Positions 52,776-62,107 are shown, counted from the stretch's first letter. The stretch: 64,000 bases of DNA from Ruegeria lacuscaerulensis (GCF_013031245.1 NZ_WPZL01000020.1:1-64000), one strand, 5' to 3'. Made by a program: numbers and translations. The notes: generated from the letters alone by a model not told the origin.

Positions 52776-53066
52776 ATGAGCGATACTCTGGAAAAAGCCG
52801 CAGCGGCGCTGAACGAAAAACTGTCGGGCGGCGATTTTAGCGCATCGGCCAAATTTGCCATCGCCGATCTGGGCTCGATCGTTCTGGATGCGGACGGCGC
52901 GCGCGTCAGCGACGACGAAGCAGATGTCACCATGAGCGCAGATGCCGACACGTTCGAGCAAATCCTCAGCGGTGAACTGAACCCGACCGGTGCGTTCATG
53001 TCCGGCAAGCTGACCGTGGACGGCGATATGGGTGTCGCCATGCAACTGGCGTCGGCACTGGCCTGA
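52776..53066 (+). CDS. SCP2 sterol-binding domain protein
   Basis: A 96-residue SCP2-fold protein with the usual pattern ITVDG-like end (LTVDGDMGVAMQLASAL). It should bind a hydrophobic ligand such as fatty acyl chains. ATG 52776 has AGGAG six bases before it; longer readings from 52638 overlap the divergent TPR promoter. Its stop TGA overlaps the next ATG (TGATG), so it is coupled to the hydrolase. Confidence 0.9.
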   Translation: MSDTLEKAAAALNEKLSGGDFSASAKFAIADLGSIVLDADGARVSDDEADVTMSADADTFEQILSGELNPTGAFMSGKLTVDGDMGVAMQLASALA

Positions 53067-54043
53067 TGGAACTGTCGCCGGCCCCCTTGTTCGAAGACGT
53101 GGCCGGCGCCCCTGCCGGTGGTCAGGCCCATTGGCTGAACACCTCGGATAATGTTCGCATTCGCGTGGCCCATTGGCGACCCGAAGGTGACGCGTGCGGT
53201 ACGGTGATGATGTTCCCCGGCCGCACGGAATACATCGAAAAATACGGTGACGCCGCGACCGAGTTTGTCGGTAGGGGTTTTGCCTTTTTATCTGTCGACT
53301 GGCGCGGTCAGGGTTTGGCGGATCGTTTGCTTGACGACCCGCGTGTAGGTCATGTGGACCAGTTTACGGACTATCAGAAAGACGTACAGGCAACGCTGGA
53401 CCTGGCAACCGTGCTGGATCTGCCGCAGCCCTGGTACGTGATCGGGCACTCCATGGGTGGCGCGATCGGCCTGCGGGCGGTTCTGGAGCGGGATTGCTTT
53501 GCGGCCAGTGCTTTCACCGGGCCAATGTGGGGGATTTTCTTCACGCCCCTGATGAAACCGCTCAGCCGTCTGACAGCTTATTGGGGCCCGAGAATCGGTT
53601 TAGGGGAAAGAACTCCTCCGACCACTTCTCTTGAAAGCTATGTGCTGTCGCAACCGTTCGAGGGCAATGTGCTGACCCGGGATCCTGAGATGTACAGGAT
53701 GATGCAGGACCAGTTGATCGCGTATCCTGAACTGGCGCTTGGCGCGCCTTCGACAATCTGGCTGCGCGAGGCATTGGACGAATGCGCATGGCTGACCGAG
53801 CAGACCGCGCCCGCGACGCCATGCCTGACATTTCTGGGCAGCCATGAACAGATCGTGGACCGCAAGGCCATCCGCGCCCGAGTGGACAACTGGCCGAGCG
53901 GCACTCTGGTCGAAATCCCGAATGGTGAACACGAAGTTATGATGGAAGCGCCCGACGTGCGCGGGCCGGTCTTCGACCAACTGGCCGCGCACTTCAAAGC
54001 TACGCAATCGCACCCAACCCCGGAACCAGCTTTGTCGACCTAA
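53066..54043 (+). CDS. Alpha/beta hydrolase, lysophospholipase-like
   Basis: A 325-residue serine hydrolase. S129 in GHSMGG is the nucleophile; a DWRGQGLADR loop carries the oxyanion region, and the acid and His come later (His in NGEHEVMME). It resembles PldB-type lysophospholipases or monoacylglycerol lipases. It is coupled to the SCP2 protein, which could supply or carry the lipid. Exact substrate not known. Confidence 0.88.
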   Translation: MELSPAPLFEDVAGAPAGGQAHWLNTSDNVRIRVAHWRPEGDACGTVMMFPGRTEYIEKYGDAATEFVGRGFAFLSVDWRGQGLADRLLDDPRVGHVDQFTDYQKDVQATLDLATVLDLPQPWYVIGHSMGGAIGLRAVLERDCFAASAFTGPMWGIFFTPLMKPLSRLTAYWGPRIGLGERTPPTTSLESYVLSQPFEGNVLTRDPEMYRMMQDQLIAYPELALGAPSTIWLREALDECAWLTEQTAPATPCLTFLGSHEQIVDRKAIRARVDNWPSGTLVEIPNGEHEVMMEAPDVRGPVFDQLAAHFKATQSHPTPEPALST

Positions 54044-54108
54044 CACCCGCTTGTGATCCCGCGCCTGCGCGCCTAGATGTTTGCCAATGCAGATTTTCGA
54101 GGTGATCC

Positions 54109-55929
54109 ATGCGCGACCTTCCCTTTCCCGTCCGTGACGCAAACGCTGTCGGAGGAACCGACAATCTTGGCAACTTGCCGGAATGGGATCTGAGCGATCT
54201 GTACAGTTCGGAAGACGCACCAGAGCTGGACCGCGATCTAAAGTGGCTGGAAGGCGAGTGCGCCTCATTCGCCGCCGATTACGAGGGCAAGCTGGCTGAT
54301 CTGGACGCCGGGGGTCTGCTCACCTGCGTGCAGCGCAACGAAAAGATCAATACTGTCGCAGGCCGCGTCATGTCCTTTGCCGGTCTGCGCTATTACCAGC
54401 TGACCACCGATGCCGAACGCGCCAAGTTCCTGTCGGACATGCAGGAAAAGATCACGATCTTCACCACACCTCTGGTGTTCTTCACGCTCGAGATCAACCG
54501 GATCGACGACAACCTGCTGAAAGCGCATTTCGAGGCGAATTCTGATCTGGCCCGGTATGAGCCTGTCTTCCGCCGCATCCGTGCGATGAAGCCATACCAA
54601 CTGTCCGATGAGCTTGAGAAGTTCCTGCACGACCTGGGCGTCGTCGGCGACGCGTGGGAGCGCCTGTTCGACGAAACTATCGCCGGGCTGACCTTTACCG
54701 TCGACGGTGAAGAATTGAACATAGAAGGCACTCTGAACCTGCTGACGGAACAGGACCGTGCCAAACGCGAGGCCGCTTCGCGCGAACTGGCGTCGGTATT
54801 TCAGGACAACATCAAAACCTTTGCTCGCGTGCACAACACACAGGCCAAGGAAAAGGAAATCGTCGACCGCTGGCGCAAGATGCCGACCGCGCAGACCGGC
54901 CGCCACCTGTCGAACGACGTGGAACCCGAGGTTGTTGAGGCACTGCGCGAAGCTGTTGTCGCCGCCTACCCCAAGCTCAGCCACCGCTATTACGAGCTAA
55001 AGCGCAAATGGCTGGGTCTGGACGTGATGCAGGTCTGGGACCGCAACGCACCTCTGCCAATGGAAGACAGCCGTATTGTCGGCTGGGAAGAGGCCGAGAA
55101 TACAGTGATGGAGGCTTACAACGCCTTCGATCCGCGCATGGGTGAAATCGCGGCCCCATTCTTCTCAAAAGGCTGGATCGACGCGGCTGTGAAGCCCGGT
55201 AAGGCACCGGGTGCTTTCGCACACCCAACCGTAACCGAAGTGCACCCCTACGTGATGCTCAACTATCTGGGCAAACCACGCGACGTGATGACCCTTGCGC
55301 ACGAGCTTGGCCACGGAGTGCATCAGGTTCTGGCGGCCGATCAGGGTGAAATGCTGTCTTCGACCCCGCTGACGCTGGCCGAAACCGCATCGGTGTTTGG
55401 CGAAATGCTGACCTTCCGCAAAATGCTGGATCAAGCCGAGACGCCCGAACAGCGAAAGGTGTTGCTGGCCGGTAAGGTCGAAGACATGATCAACACGGTG
55501 GTCCGCCAGATCGCTTTCTACGACTTTGAATGCAAACTTCACGACGCCCGTCGTGAAGGCGAGCTGACCCCGGACGACATCAACGCCCTGTGGATGAGCG
55601 TTCAGGCCGAAAGCCTTGGCCCGGCATTCGAATTCATGGAAGGGTATGAGACCTTCTGGGCCTATATCCCACACTTCGTCCACTCGCCATTCTACGTCTA
55701 CGCCTATGCGTTCGGCGATGGTCTGGTAAACGCGCTTTACTCTGTCTACGAAGGCGGCTCGGACGGGTTCGAGGACAAGTATTTCGAGATGCTGCGCGCC
55801 GGAGGCTCGAAGCACCATAAGGAACTGCTGGCCCCCTTTGGGCTGGACGCGAGCGACCCAAAGTTCTGGGATAAAGGCCTGTCGATGATCTCAGGCTTTA
55901 TCGACGAGTTGGAAGCGATGGAGGACTGA
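54109..55929 (+). CDS. pepF: M3-family oligoendopeptidase F
   Basis: A 606-residue zinc metallopeptidase. HELGHGVH at residues 398-405 gives the Zn ligands H398 and H402 and catalytic E399; the third ligand Glu lies in LAETASVFGE about 26 residues later. It degrades short peptides in the cytoplasm. GAGG lies six bases before the ATG. It follows the lipase gene by 65 bases and is probably separate. The length is standard for the family. Confidence 0.93.
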   Translation: MRDLPFPVRDANAVGGTDNLGNLPEWDLSDLYSSEDAPELDRDLKWLEGECASFAADYEGKLADLDAGGLLTCVQRNEKINTVAGRVMSFAGLRYYQLTTDAERAKFLSDMQEKITIFTTPLVFFTLEINRIDDNLLKAHFEANSDLARYEPVFRRIRAMKPYQLSDELEKFLHDLGVVGDAWERLFDETIAGLTFTVDGEELNIEGTLNLLTEQDRAKREAASRELASVFQDNIKTFARVHNTQAKEKEIVDRWRKMPTAQTGRHLSNDVEPEVVEALREAVVAAYPKLSHRYYELKRKWLGLDVMQVWDRNAPLPMEDSRIVGWEEAENTVMEAYNAFDPRMGEIAAPFFSKGWIDAAVKPGKAPGAFAHPTVTEVHPYVMLNYLGKPRDVMTLAHELGHGVHQVLAADQGEMLSSTPLTLAETASVFGEMLTFRKMLDQAETPEQRKVLLAGKVEDMINTVVRQIAFYDFECKLHDARREGELTPDDINALWMSVQAESLGPAFEFMEGYETFWAYIPHFVHSPFYVYAYAFGDGLVNALYSVYEGGSDGFEDKYFEMLRAGGSKHHKELLAPFGLDASDPKFWDKGLSMISGFIDELEAMED

Positions 55930-55938
55930 CCCAGGCGG

Positions 55939-56826
55939 TCACTTCTGGCTTTTGGTCGTCAGGAACACGGCGACCACAATCAACAAAGCGCCAAGGGCCG
56001 CGACCGGAGTGATTGCGGCCCCCAAGAACAGCGCTGAATTGATGAACGTGAACACCACGGAGGCGGCGAACATCAACGTGGCTGTCAAAGTAGATACCCG
56101 CGCGGCGGCTTCATACCATAAATAATAGGCCAAGGCGGTCGGTAGCACCCCCAGCAAGATCAGGAACGCCACGTCGTTAATTGTTGGAATTTGCAGTGAA
56201 AACGCTGCCAAGGGCACCAACAGAACGCCCGAGCACAGGAAGATACCAAACAGGAAATTCAGCCGCTCCCCCGTCGTTTCCGAATTGCGCATCGCCCGGC
56301 TGCTGGAGATCAGAAACACCGCCCAGCTGAGACCGGCGCCGATCTCAAGCAGGTCCCCAAACAGGGGTTCCCCGCCCCCCTGAAAATCCCGGTAAACGGT
56401 CAGGAATACACCCAGAATCGCCAGCGCCGTCGCCAACACGTCGGTGCGGGTGACGGGTGTATCGGCAAAGAAATACAGGAACACCAAAACAAAGAACGGC
56501 GCAGTGTTCTCAAGCACCATCGCGTTGGCGGCGCCTGTATGTTCAAGCCCGATATGGAACAGAATATAATTGACCACAGTGGACAGAACGGCCAGCCGAA
56601 AGTTCCAGTCCCCCAGCCGGATTGAAACGGCAACCCGCATCACCTGCAGCATGCAATAGATTGCAATGGCCGCGATAAACAGCCGCGTCACCGCAATCTG
56701 CAACCCGCTCAGATCGCTTGTCAGATAGCGGACGATAACGCTATGTGTGCCCCACAGGAACGCAGCCAGAAACCCAAGAACCAGCCCGTTTTGCAAAAGC
56801 GGCTGTTTCGCCTGGGCCTCGGGCAT
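55939..56826 (-). CDS. EamA/DMT-family transporter
   Basis: A 295-residue inner-membrane protein with about ten hydrophobic segments in two EamA repeats (about 13-145 and 160-290). The family exports amino acids, purines or other metabolites; no substrate is indicated here. GGAGG directly abuts the ATG at 56826, an unusually short spacing, but the next in-frame options remove the first membrane segment. It stops ten bases after the convergent pepF stop. Confidence 0.85.
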   Translation of the reverse strand: MPEAQAKQPLLQNGLVLGFLAAFLWGTHSVIVRYLTSDLSGLQIAVTRLFIAAIAIYCMLQVMRVAVSIRLGDWNFRLAVLSTVVNYILFHIGLEHTGAANAMVLENTAPFFVLVFLYFFADTPVTRTDVLATALAILGVFLTVYRDFQGGGEPLFGDLLEIGAGLSWAVFLISSSRAMRNSETTGERLNFLFGIFLCSGVLLVPLAAFSLQIPTINDVAFLILLGVLPTALAYYLWYEAAARVSTLTATLMFAASVVFTFINSALFLGAAITPVAALGALLIVVAVFLTTKSQK

Positions 56827-56839
56827 CCTCCTGCCCCGC

Positions 56840-57109
56840 TTATTTCAGTTGGCTGTCTTTGGACCCGCGCCGATTTATTCCAGCACGGGCCTTGAAAGCG
56901 CTGTCACGTTCTTGTTGGCATTCAAAGCACAGCTTCACGCCGGGGATGGCAGCCCGTCTTTTTTCCGGGATCGGCTCTTCGCATTCCGCGCAATGGGTGA
57001 GGCTTTCACCCACGGGGCGCTTTTGCGCCTGCATCCGGGCAAGTTCATCCGAAATGGATGCTTCGATCTGTTCACTCACCGCGCCATCGCGCGCCCAGCC
57101 GCCTGCCAT
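56840..57109 (-). CDS. DksA/TraR C4-type zinc-finger protein
   Basis: An 89-residue protein with the C-terminal C4 zinc finger CAECEEP ... CFECQQE (about 40-70), as in short DksA/TraR relatives. The N-terminal coiled-coil of full DksA is missing, so it may be a TraR-like RNA polymerase-binding modulator. GGAGGAG precedes the ATG. The gap to the DMT transporter gene downstream is 13 bases. Confidence 0.87.
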   Translation of the reverse strand: MAGGWARDGAVSEQIEASISDELARMQAQKRPVGESLTHCAECEEPIPEKRRAAIPGVKLCFECQQERDSAFKARAGINRRGSKDSQLK

Positions 57110-57167
57110 GGGACTCCTCCTGATCAGGTGCCCGCCAGATTAGACGAGCCGGGCGCGATGTGGCAAG

Positions 57168-58142
57168 TCAGAGCGGAACGGCCTTCTCAAAGACGCGGTC
57201 AATCATCTGTTGCGTACCGCGCGAGAACTCCAGCGGACAAGGATACTCCGCCCCTTCACGCACCGAACGACAGAAGGCTTCCACCTGAAGTTTGTAATGG
57301 TCATCGCCCGGGAAACGAGTGACCTGAACTTCGTGCTTGGGCCGATGCAGTTCTACCCGCGCTTCACCCATGACACGCGCGTTGAACGGCATGGTCAGTC
57401 GGATCACACCACCTTCACCATGAAACACCATTTCCTGATGCGGATGCATGCGGATCGAGACATAGGTGGAATAGGTGAAATCCGGGAACTGAGCGCGAAT
57501 TTCGGTGAACGTGTCGATACCGTCCTCCCACCGGATAGCGGATTGCACCGAGACGGGCTCCTGCCCGGTCGCAAAACGCGCGCCGCCTATGACGTAAACG
57601 CCAATGTCCCGCAGCCCTCCACCGCCGGTTTCCGCGCGGTTGCGGATATTTGTCGTATCCGCGCGATTGTCAAAACTGAACGCACCAGTCACGTGCACCA
57701 GCCTGCCAATGGCACCATCCGCGATGAGTTTTCGCGCCAGTTGCCATTGAGGGTGATGAACGATCATATAAGCCTCTGCGGCCAGCAATCCGGTTTGATC
57801 CCGCTTTTCGATCAGCGCGTCGAATTCGGGCGCCTTCATGGTCATCGGCTTTTCACACAGAACATGCTTTCCCGCATCCAGCGCCTTATGGCTCCACTCG
57901 ACATGCACATGGTTGGGCATAGGGATATAGACGGCTTCAATCTGAGGATCAGCCAGCAGCGCATCGTAGCTGTCATAAACGGTCAGGTCCGGACAGAAGG
58001 CCTGAAAAGGTTCGGCCTTGGCTGCGCTTGATGTGGCCAGCCCCGCCAGCCGCGCTCCGTTTGCTCCGTGAATCGCAGGTGCCATAAAGTGACGCGCGAA
58101 TTTTGCGGCGCCCAATACACCCCATTGAACTGGTTTTTGCAT
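57168..58142 (-). CDS. Gfo/Idh/MocA-family oxidoreductase
   Basis: A 324-residue NAD(P)-dependent dehydrogenase. The N-terminal Rossmann region reads WGVLGAAKFARHFMAPAI (about 8-25), and EKPMTM near residue 97 carries the family catalytic lysine. The likely substrate is a sugar or inositol derivative, or a trans-dihydrodiol. GGAGGAG precedes the ATG. The gene stands alone with DksA-like and DMT genes after it on the same strand. Confidence 0.88.
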   Translation of the reverse strand: MQKPVQWGVLGAAKFARHFMAPAIHGANGARLAGLATSSAAKAEPFQAFCPDLTVYDSYDALLADPQIEAVYIPMPNHVHVEWSHKALDAGKHVLCEKPMTMKAPEFDALIEKRDQTGLLAAEAYMIVHHPQWQLARKLIADGAIGRLVHVTGAFSFDNRADTTNIRNRAETGGGGLRDIGVYVIGGARFATGQEPVSVQSAIRWEDGIDTFTEIRAQFPDFTYSTYVSIRMHPHQEMVFHGEGGVIRLTMPFNARVMGEARVELHRPKHEVQVTRFPGDDHYKLQVEAFCRSVREGAEYPCPLEFSRGTQQMIDRVFEKAVPL

Positions 58143-58444
58143 TATCTCCTCCGAGATGCGTGAACGAGTGCCGATTTCGGTGGTTACCGCTAACGGCTCG
58201 GTGTCGCGACCTCTCTATCAAGCAGTCGGCGATAAGTCAGGCTTTTCTCCGCATTCCGCGGTCAAGACTTGCGAGGGCTCAGAAAACTGCAGGAGTTCAT
58301 CAAGTGGTGGTTGGTCTTTGGTCACCGACGCTGGAAACGGGCGCCGTGACTTTCGGCATACTGCCGCCCTGTATCGCAATTGACGGCATTAAGTTGACTG
58401 GCGTGGTCGTTGATCGGAAAGCGATTTCTTATTCACCTGGTACG
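58143..58444. other. Intergenic stretch without a supported gene
   Basis: Between the oxidoreductase start and the rpoH terminator are about 300 bases with only short, shadow-like frames and no ribosome-site-supported ORF. The 5' part should hold the oxidoreductase promoter. I see no RNA gene or repeat in it. Confidence 0.6.
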
Positions 58445-58445
58445 G

Positions 58446-58470
58446 AAAAAGCCCGCCAAGACCGGCGGGC
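58446..58470 (-). terminator. Rho-independent terminator after rpoH
   Basis: A perfect seven-pair stem, GCCCGCC and GGCGGGC, with a six-base loop, is followed on the minus strand by TTTTT. It lies about 24 bases after the rpoH stop. The plus strand also carries a T-rich run, so it could act in both directions. Confidence 0.9.
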
Positions 58471-58493
58471 TTTTGTCCTTTTGTCGAAAATGC

Positions 58494-59390
58494 TTACACG
58501 GTGCCCAGCATGCCCTTTTCACGCGCCAGTTCCCGCATTTTCTTTTGCAACTTCTCAAAGGCGCGCACTTCGATCTGACGAATACGTTCACGGCTGACAT
58601 TGTACTGTGTGCTCAGTTCTTCCAATGTAACCGCCTGATCCATCAGGCGGCGTTGGGTAAGGATATCCTTTTCCCGGTCATTGAGCACATCCAGAGCAGC
58701 CGCCAACAACTCGCGCCGTGCATCCAGTTCGTCGCGCGCTTCATAGTCGCCGGCCTGATCGGCATCTTCATCCTCAAGCCAATCCTGCCACTGCATGGTG
58801 CCTTCGCCTTCGGACCCGACAGTCGCGTTCAGCGAGGCATCCCCACCGGACATACGGCGGTTCATGCTGATGACTTCATCCTCGGTCACGCCAAGATCAT
58901 TCGCAATCTGCTTGACGTTCTCTGGGCGCAGGTCGCCCTCTTCCAGCGCTCCGATCCGTGCTTTGGCCTTGCGCAGGTTGAAAAACAGCTTTTTCTGGGC
59001 CGAGGTGGTGCCCAGTTTCACCAGCGACCACGACCGCAGAATGTATTCCTGGATCGAAGCGCGGATCCACCACATCGCATAGGTCGCCAGACGGAATCCC
59101 TTTTCAGGGTCAAACCGTTTGACCGCCTGCATCAGGCCTACATTGGCCTCGGAAATCACTTCGGCCTGCGGCAGGCCATAGCCGCGATAGCCCATGGCGA
59201 TCTTGGCCGCCAATCGCAGGTGCGAAGTGACCATTTTATGTGCGGCTTCAGTGTCTTGCTCTTCCACCCAGCGCTTGGCGAGCATGTATTCTTCTTCCGG
59301 CTCAAGCAGGGGAAATTTGCGAATTTCCTGCATATAGCGGTTCAGTCCGCCTTCCGGCGTCGGCGCGGGGAGATTTGCGTAATTTGCCAT
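58494..59390 (-). CDS. rpoH: RNA polymerase heat-shock sigma factor RpoH
   Basis: A 298-residue sigma-32-type factor. Region 2 (GLMQAVKRFDPEKGFRLATYAMWW) and the RpoH-box QKKLFFNLR (about 135-143) are present, and region 4 ends in RERIRQIEVRAFEKL. It directs heat-shock and oxidative-stress gene expression. GGAGGG lies about nine bases before the ATG. A promoter with a sigma-32-like CTTGAA-N16-CCCATAT lies 43-71 bases upstream of the start, which suggests self-control. Some Rhodobacteraceae carry two RpoH copies; which this one is cannot be told. Confidence 0.93.
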   Translation of the reverse strand: MANYANLPAPTPEGGLNRYMQEIRKFPLLEPEEEYMLAKRWVEEQDTEAAHKMVTSHLRLAAKIAMGYRGYGLPQAEVISEANVGLMQAVKRFDPEKGFRLATYAMWWIRASIQEYILRSWSLVKLGTTSAQKKLFFNLRKAKARIGALEEGDLRPENVKQIANDLGVTEDEVISMNRRMSGGDASLNATVGSEGEGTMQWQDWLEDEDADQAGDYEARDELDARRELLAAALDVLNDREKDILTQRRLMDQAVTLEELSTQYNVSRERIRQIEVRAFEKLQKKMRELAREKGMLGTV

Positions 59391-59432
59391 GTTTCATGTC
59401 CCTCCGACAAATGTTTAAGTCGTTAACATAGG

Positions 59433-59461
59433 ATATGGGAGTCCATCCCAATTCGTTCAAG
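59433..59461 (-). promoter_or_regulatory. Probable RpoH-type promoter upstream of rpoH
   Basis: On the minus strand CTTGAA (59461-59456) and CCCATAT (59439-59433) are 16 bases apart. This fits RpoH (sigma-32) promoters of alphaproteobacteria, whose -10 element starts with CC and whose -35 is CTTGAA. TTGAAC-N17-CATATC is a sigma-70 reading of the same bases. Self-activation of rpoH is the expected effect. Confidence 0.55.
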
Positions 59462-59536
59462 AGGCACCGTTAACAGTTTGGAATTAACGTTAGATAAAGG
59501 AAACCTAAGAAAGCGTTATTCACGTAACTTTGCGTA

Positions 59537-60571
59537 TTATGTCAGTGGCGTGCGAAGCTGTTCAACAAGATTTTCCATGTCTCCCGGCAAATCTGCCTCA
59601 AACCGCAAGTTTTCGCCCGTCACCGGATGCTCGAAACCTAATACTGCGGCGTGAAGCGCCTGCCGAGGGAACGCGCGCACGGCCTCGGAAGTTGTGGCGC
59701 TAAACGCCTTTGCAGCTAGCTTCCGCTTACCGCCATAGACCGGGTCGCCAATTAGGCCGTGGCCCGCATGGGCCATGTGAACGCGAATCTGATGCGTGCG
59801 ACCGGTTTCCAGCCAACACTCGATCAGAGCCAAACCGGCCGGAGAGCCAAATGTCTCAACCACCCGGGCGCGAGTGACCGCGTGGCGACCTCCGTGAAAC
59901 AGGACCGCCTGTTTTTGCCGGTCCGTCTTGTGCCGGGCCAATTGCGTCGTTAGCCGCATGATGTTGCCGGGCTCAAAGCTCACGCCTTTGATCCCGCGCA
60001 GGCGCGGATCGTTCGCGTCCGGCACCCCGTAGCAAACCGCGCGATAATAACGCTCGACACTGTGCGCCTCGAACTGAGCGGCCAACCCGTGATGCGCCGC
60101 ATCAGATTTAGCAACGACCAGCAAGCCGCTGGTTTCCTTGTCGATTCGGTGCACGATCCCGGGGCGTTTCACTCCGCCCACACCAGACAGATCATCACCA
60201 CAGTGATGCAGCAGCGCGTTTACCAGCGTACCGCTGGGCGACCCCGGCGCAGGATGCACAACCATGCCCGCCGGTTTGTTGATGACGATCAGGTCGGCGT
60301 CTTCGTAAACGACCTCCAAAGGGATATCTTCCGGGCCGATATGGCTGTCTTCCGCTTCGGCAACCGTAATCGCCACGAATGCCCCTTCGGCCACCTTAGC
60401 TTTGGGGTCGCGGGCCTTGGCGCCATCGATCAAGACAGCCCCTGCTTCGATTAATCGGGCCAGCCGTGTCCGTGACAGGTTTTCCTCGGCTGGCACATCG
60501 CGTGAAAGCGCCTTATCAAGGCGTGGCGGCGGATCGGCCGCGATCTGAAATTCAATCTGGCGGGTGCCCAT
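59537..60571 (-). CDS. rluD: RluD-family 23S rRNA pseudouridine synthase
   Basis: A 344-residue pseudouridine synthase with S4 domain (about 15-75) and the catalytic motif GIVHRIDKETSGLLV (about 138-152), D being the catalytic residue. It should modify uridines of 23S rRNA helix 69. ATG 60571 (MGTRQIEF) has GGAAGGG eight bases before it; the longer frame from 60697 reads through the neighbouring DUF6476 gene and is rejected. The start codon overlaps the start of the divergent DUF6476 gene as CATG. Confidence 0.92.
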   Translation of the reverse strand: MGTRQIEFQIAADPPPRLDKALSRDVPAEENLSRTRLARLIEAGAVLIDGAKARDPKAKVAEGAFVAITVAEAEDSHIGPEDIPLEVVYEDADLIVINKPAGMVVHPAPGSPSGTLVNALLHHCGDDLSGVGGVKRPGIVHRIDKETSGLLVVAKSDAAHHGLAAQFEAHSVERYYRAVCYGVPDANDPRLRGIKGVSFEPGNIMRLTTQLARHKTDRQKQAVLFHGGRHAVTRARVVETFGSPAGLALIECWLETGRTHQIRVHMAHAGHGLIGDPVYGGKRKLAAKAFSATTSEAVRAFPRQALHAAVLGFEHPVTGENLRFEADLPGDMENLVEQLRTPLT

Positions 60572-60875
60572 GACTGTCCCTTCCGAACCCCAAGAACCGC
60601 GGGAAACGCCACAGCTTCGCCTGCTGCGCCGGATGGTCATGCTGCTGACCGCGGTGATGATTGGCGGGGTTCTAGTGACATTCGCGTTGATTGTCATCCG
60701 GCTATCGGACAGAACCCCTACCCTGCCCGATCAGGTCGAGTTGCCAGACGGTGCAAAAGCCCAGGCCGTTACGATTGGCAATAACTGGTATGCGGTAGTG
60801 ACGAATGACAATCGCATCCTGATCTTCGACAAGACGACCGGCCGTCAGCGTCAGGAAATCGCTATCGAGCCGTGA
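60570..60875 (+). CDS. DUF6476 membrane protein, start overlapping rluD
   Basis: A 101-residue protein with one membrane helix (about 25-47) and a C-terminal domain with the pattern LPDGAKAQAVTIGNNWYAVV, as in DUF6476. The ATG at 60570 shares the bases CATG with the opposite rluD start; a GTG at 60564 is an alternative two codons upstream. The ribosome site is weak (GGCGGG) and lies in the rluD coding region. Function unknown; it is a common neighbour of rluD in this group. Confidence 0.78.
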   Translation: MTVPSEPQEPRETPQLRLLRRMVMLLTAVMIGGVLVTFALIVIRLSDRTPTLPDQVELPDGAKAQAVTIGNNWYAVVTNDNRILIFDKTTGRQRQEIAIEP

Positions 60876-60878
60876 CAC

Positions 60879-61862
60879 TCAGCCGTTCAGCGCCATGCGA
60901 AATACAATCTCAGACGCTTTTTGCAGCGCCTCGTATTCTTCAGCCGTATCTCTACGAAACTTCTGATCCTCGGGGCTCAACTCAACCGGGCTGAATAGCT
61001 GAGGACGGTCGGGAAAGAACTCCTGCTGAAAGGCGATATCTTCATTGGCAAGGTATTCATCCAACCAAGCCCGTTCGTCAGGTTCCAGAACATCGTTGCG
61101 GCGAACCATCACCGGATCATCACTCACACGCCGACGCAGACGTCGGCTTTCCTTGCGCCCAATCGCACGGGTCACGATGCCAAAGGCTTCGCTTGCCGCG
61201 CGTGACTGAGATGGATTCGAAGGCCGATCGACTGAAACACCGCCTGGCAAAGGGACCTCGATGCGTGACATGAAATCTTCAACAACATGACCACGCACCA
61301 TTTCCGACCGTTCGTACAACATCGGCACGACGGTTACGCCGGGAAAGGCCTGCCTGATCTGCGCCACTTTTGATGAGAAACTAAGCCCCTCGGGTTGGGC
61401 TTTGATACTGGCCAGCCGATTCCGAATAAAATCCGATGCCCCGCCACTCAAACGGCCATTCTTGGCGCGTTGTTTGTAGTCGGCCTCGAAGAAGTCCGAA
61501 TACCGCCGACAATAGAAAGTGATCCGCAACTCGCGGGAGGGGACTTCGGCAAAAACCTGTGCCAGCCTGGGCAAATCACAGGAATAAAACATCTCCGATG
61601 ACACCAGGCAGTTCTGATCCCGGTGCTTATCGTATTCGACAGCCATCAATTCGCGAAACGGGTCCACCGGCTGGTTGGTCTGATTGATGTGAAAAGCGAT
61701 GATGTTGTGACTGATCGCAAGACGACCGCTGCCTTCCAGCCTGCGCCGTCCAGATTCCAAATAACGCAGCCCGACATCCGCCAGTTGAGCCGTATTTTTT
61801 CGAACATATCCCTGAAGCGCGGTCGTGCCGGTTTTAGGCATTCCCAAATGCAGCCAAAGCAT
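60879..61862 (-). CDS. Sulfotransferase-like protein
   Basis: A 327-residue protein with LHLGMPKTGTTALQ at residues 4-17, the 5'-phosphosulfate-binding loop of PAPS-dependent sulfotransferases, and a later 3'-phosphate-type region around RITFYCRRYSDFFE. Start ATG 61862 shares its A with the stop of the small membrane protein gene (TGATG), and GGAGG lies six bases before. It may sulfate a surface glycan or lipid. The acceptor is unknown. Confidence 0.8.
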   Translation of the reverse strand: MLWLHLGMPKTGTTALQGYVRKNTAQLADVGLRYLESGRRRLEGSGRLAISHNIIAFHINQTNQPVDPFRELMAVEYDKHRDQNCLVSSEMFYSCDLPRLAQVFAEVPSRELRITFYCRRYSDFFEADYKQRAKNGRLSGGASDFIRNRLASIKAQPEGLSFSSKVAQIRQAFPGVTVVPMLYERSEMVRGHVVEDFMSRIEVPLPGGVSVDRPSNPSQSRAASEAFGIVTRAIGRKESRRLRRRVSDDPVMVRRNDVLEPDERAWLDEYLANEDIAFQQEFFPDRPQLFSPVELSPEDQKFRRDTAEEYEALQKASEIVFRMALNG

Positions 61863-62089
61863 CAAATGCCTCCATATTGTGAACCCAAAGTCCAAACTCT
61901 GGGATTTTGCTTAGCCTCATCCTTAAGATAGACAACAAAAATCGCACCACCAAAGATCGCGCAGAAAACCAACAAGTTCACAGTCAGAGCCTTGGCTACA
62001 TCACGGCGATAATTCCGCCCCTTCCACGTGCCCTTGAACTCAACCGGCTTACGGGCTCTTGGGTTGGTATGCTCGGAATGCCTAACCAA
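61862..62089 (-). CDS. Small membrane protein coupled to the sulfotransferase gene
   Basis: A 75-residue protein with one strong hydrophobic helix (about 37-55: VNLLVFCAIFGGAIFVVYL) and a basic N-terminal half. It ends with TGA overlapping the sulfotransferase ATG. It starts 18 bases after the glycosyltransferase gene ends on the same strand. No family is known to me. It may anchor or assist the sulfotransferase; that is inference. Confidence 0.6.
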   Translation of the reverse strand: MVRHSEHTNPRARKPVEFKGTWKGRNYRRDVAKALTVNLLVFCAIFGGAIFVVYLKDEAKQNPRVWTLGSQYGGI

Positions 62090-62107
62090 GGCTGCTCCTT
62101 TTAGGAT

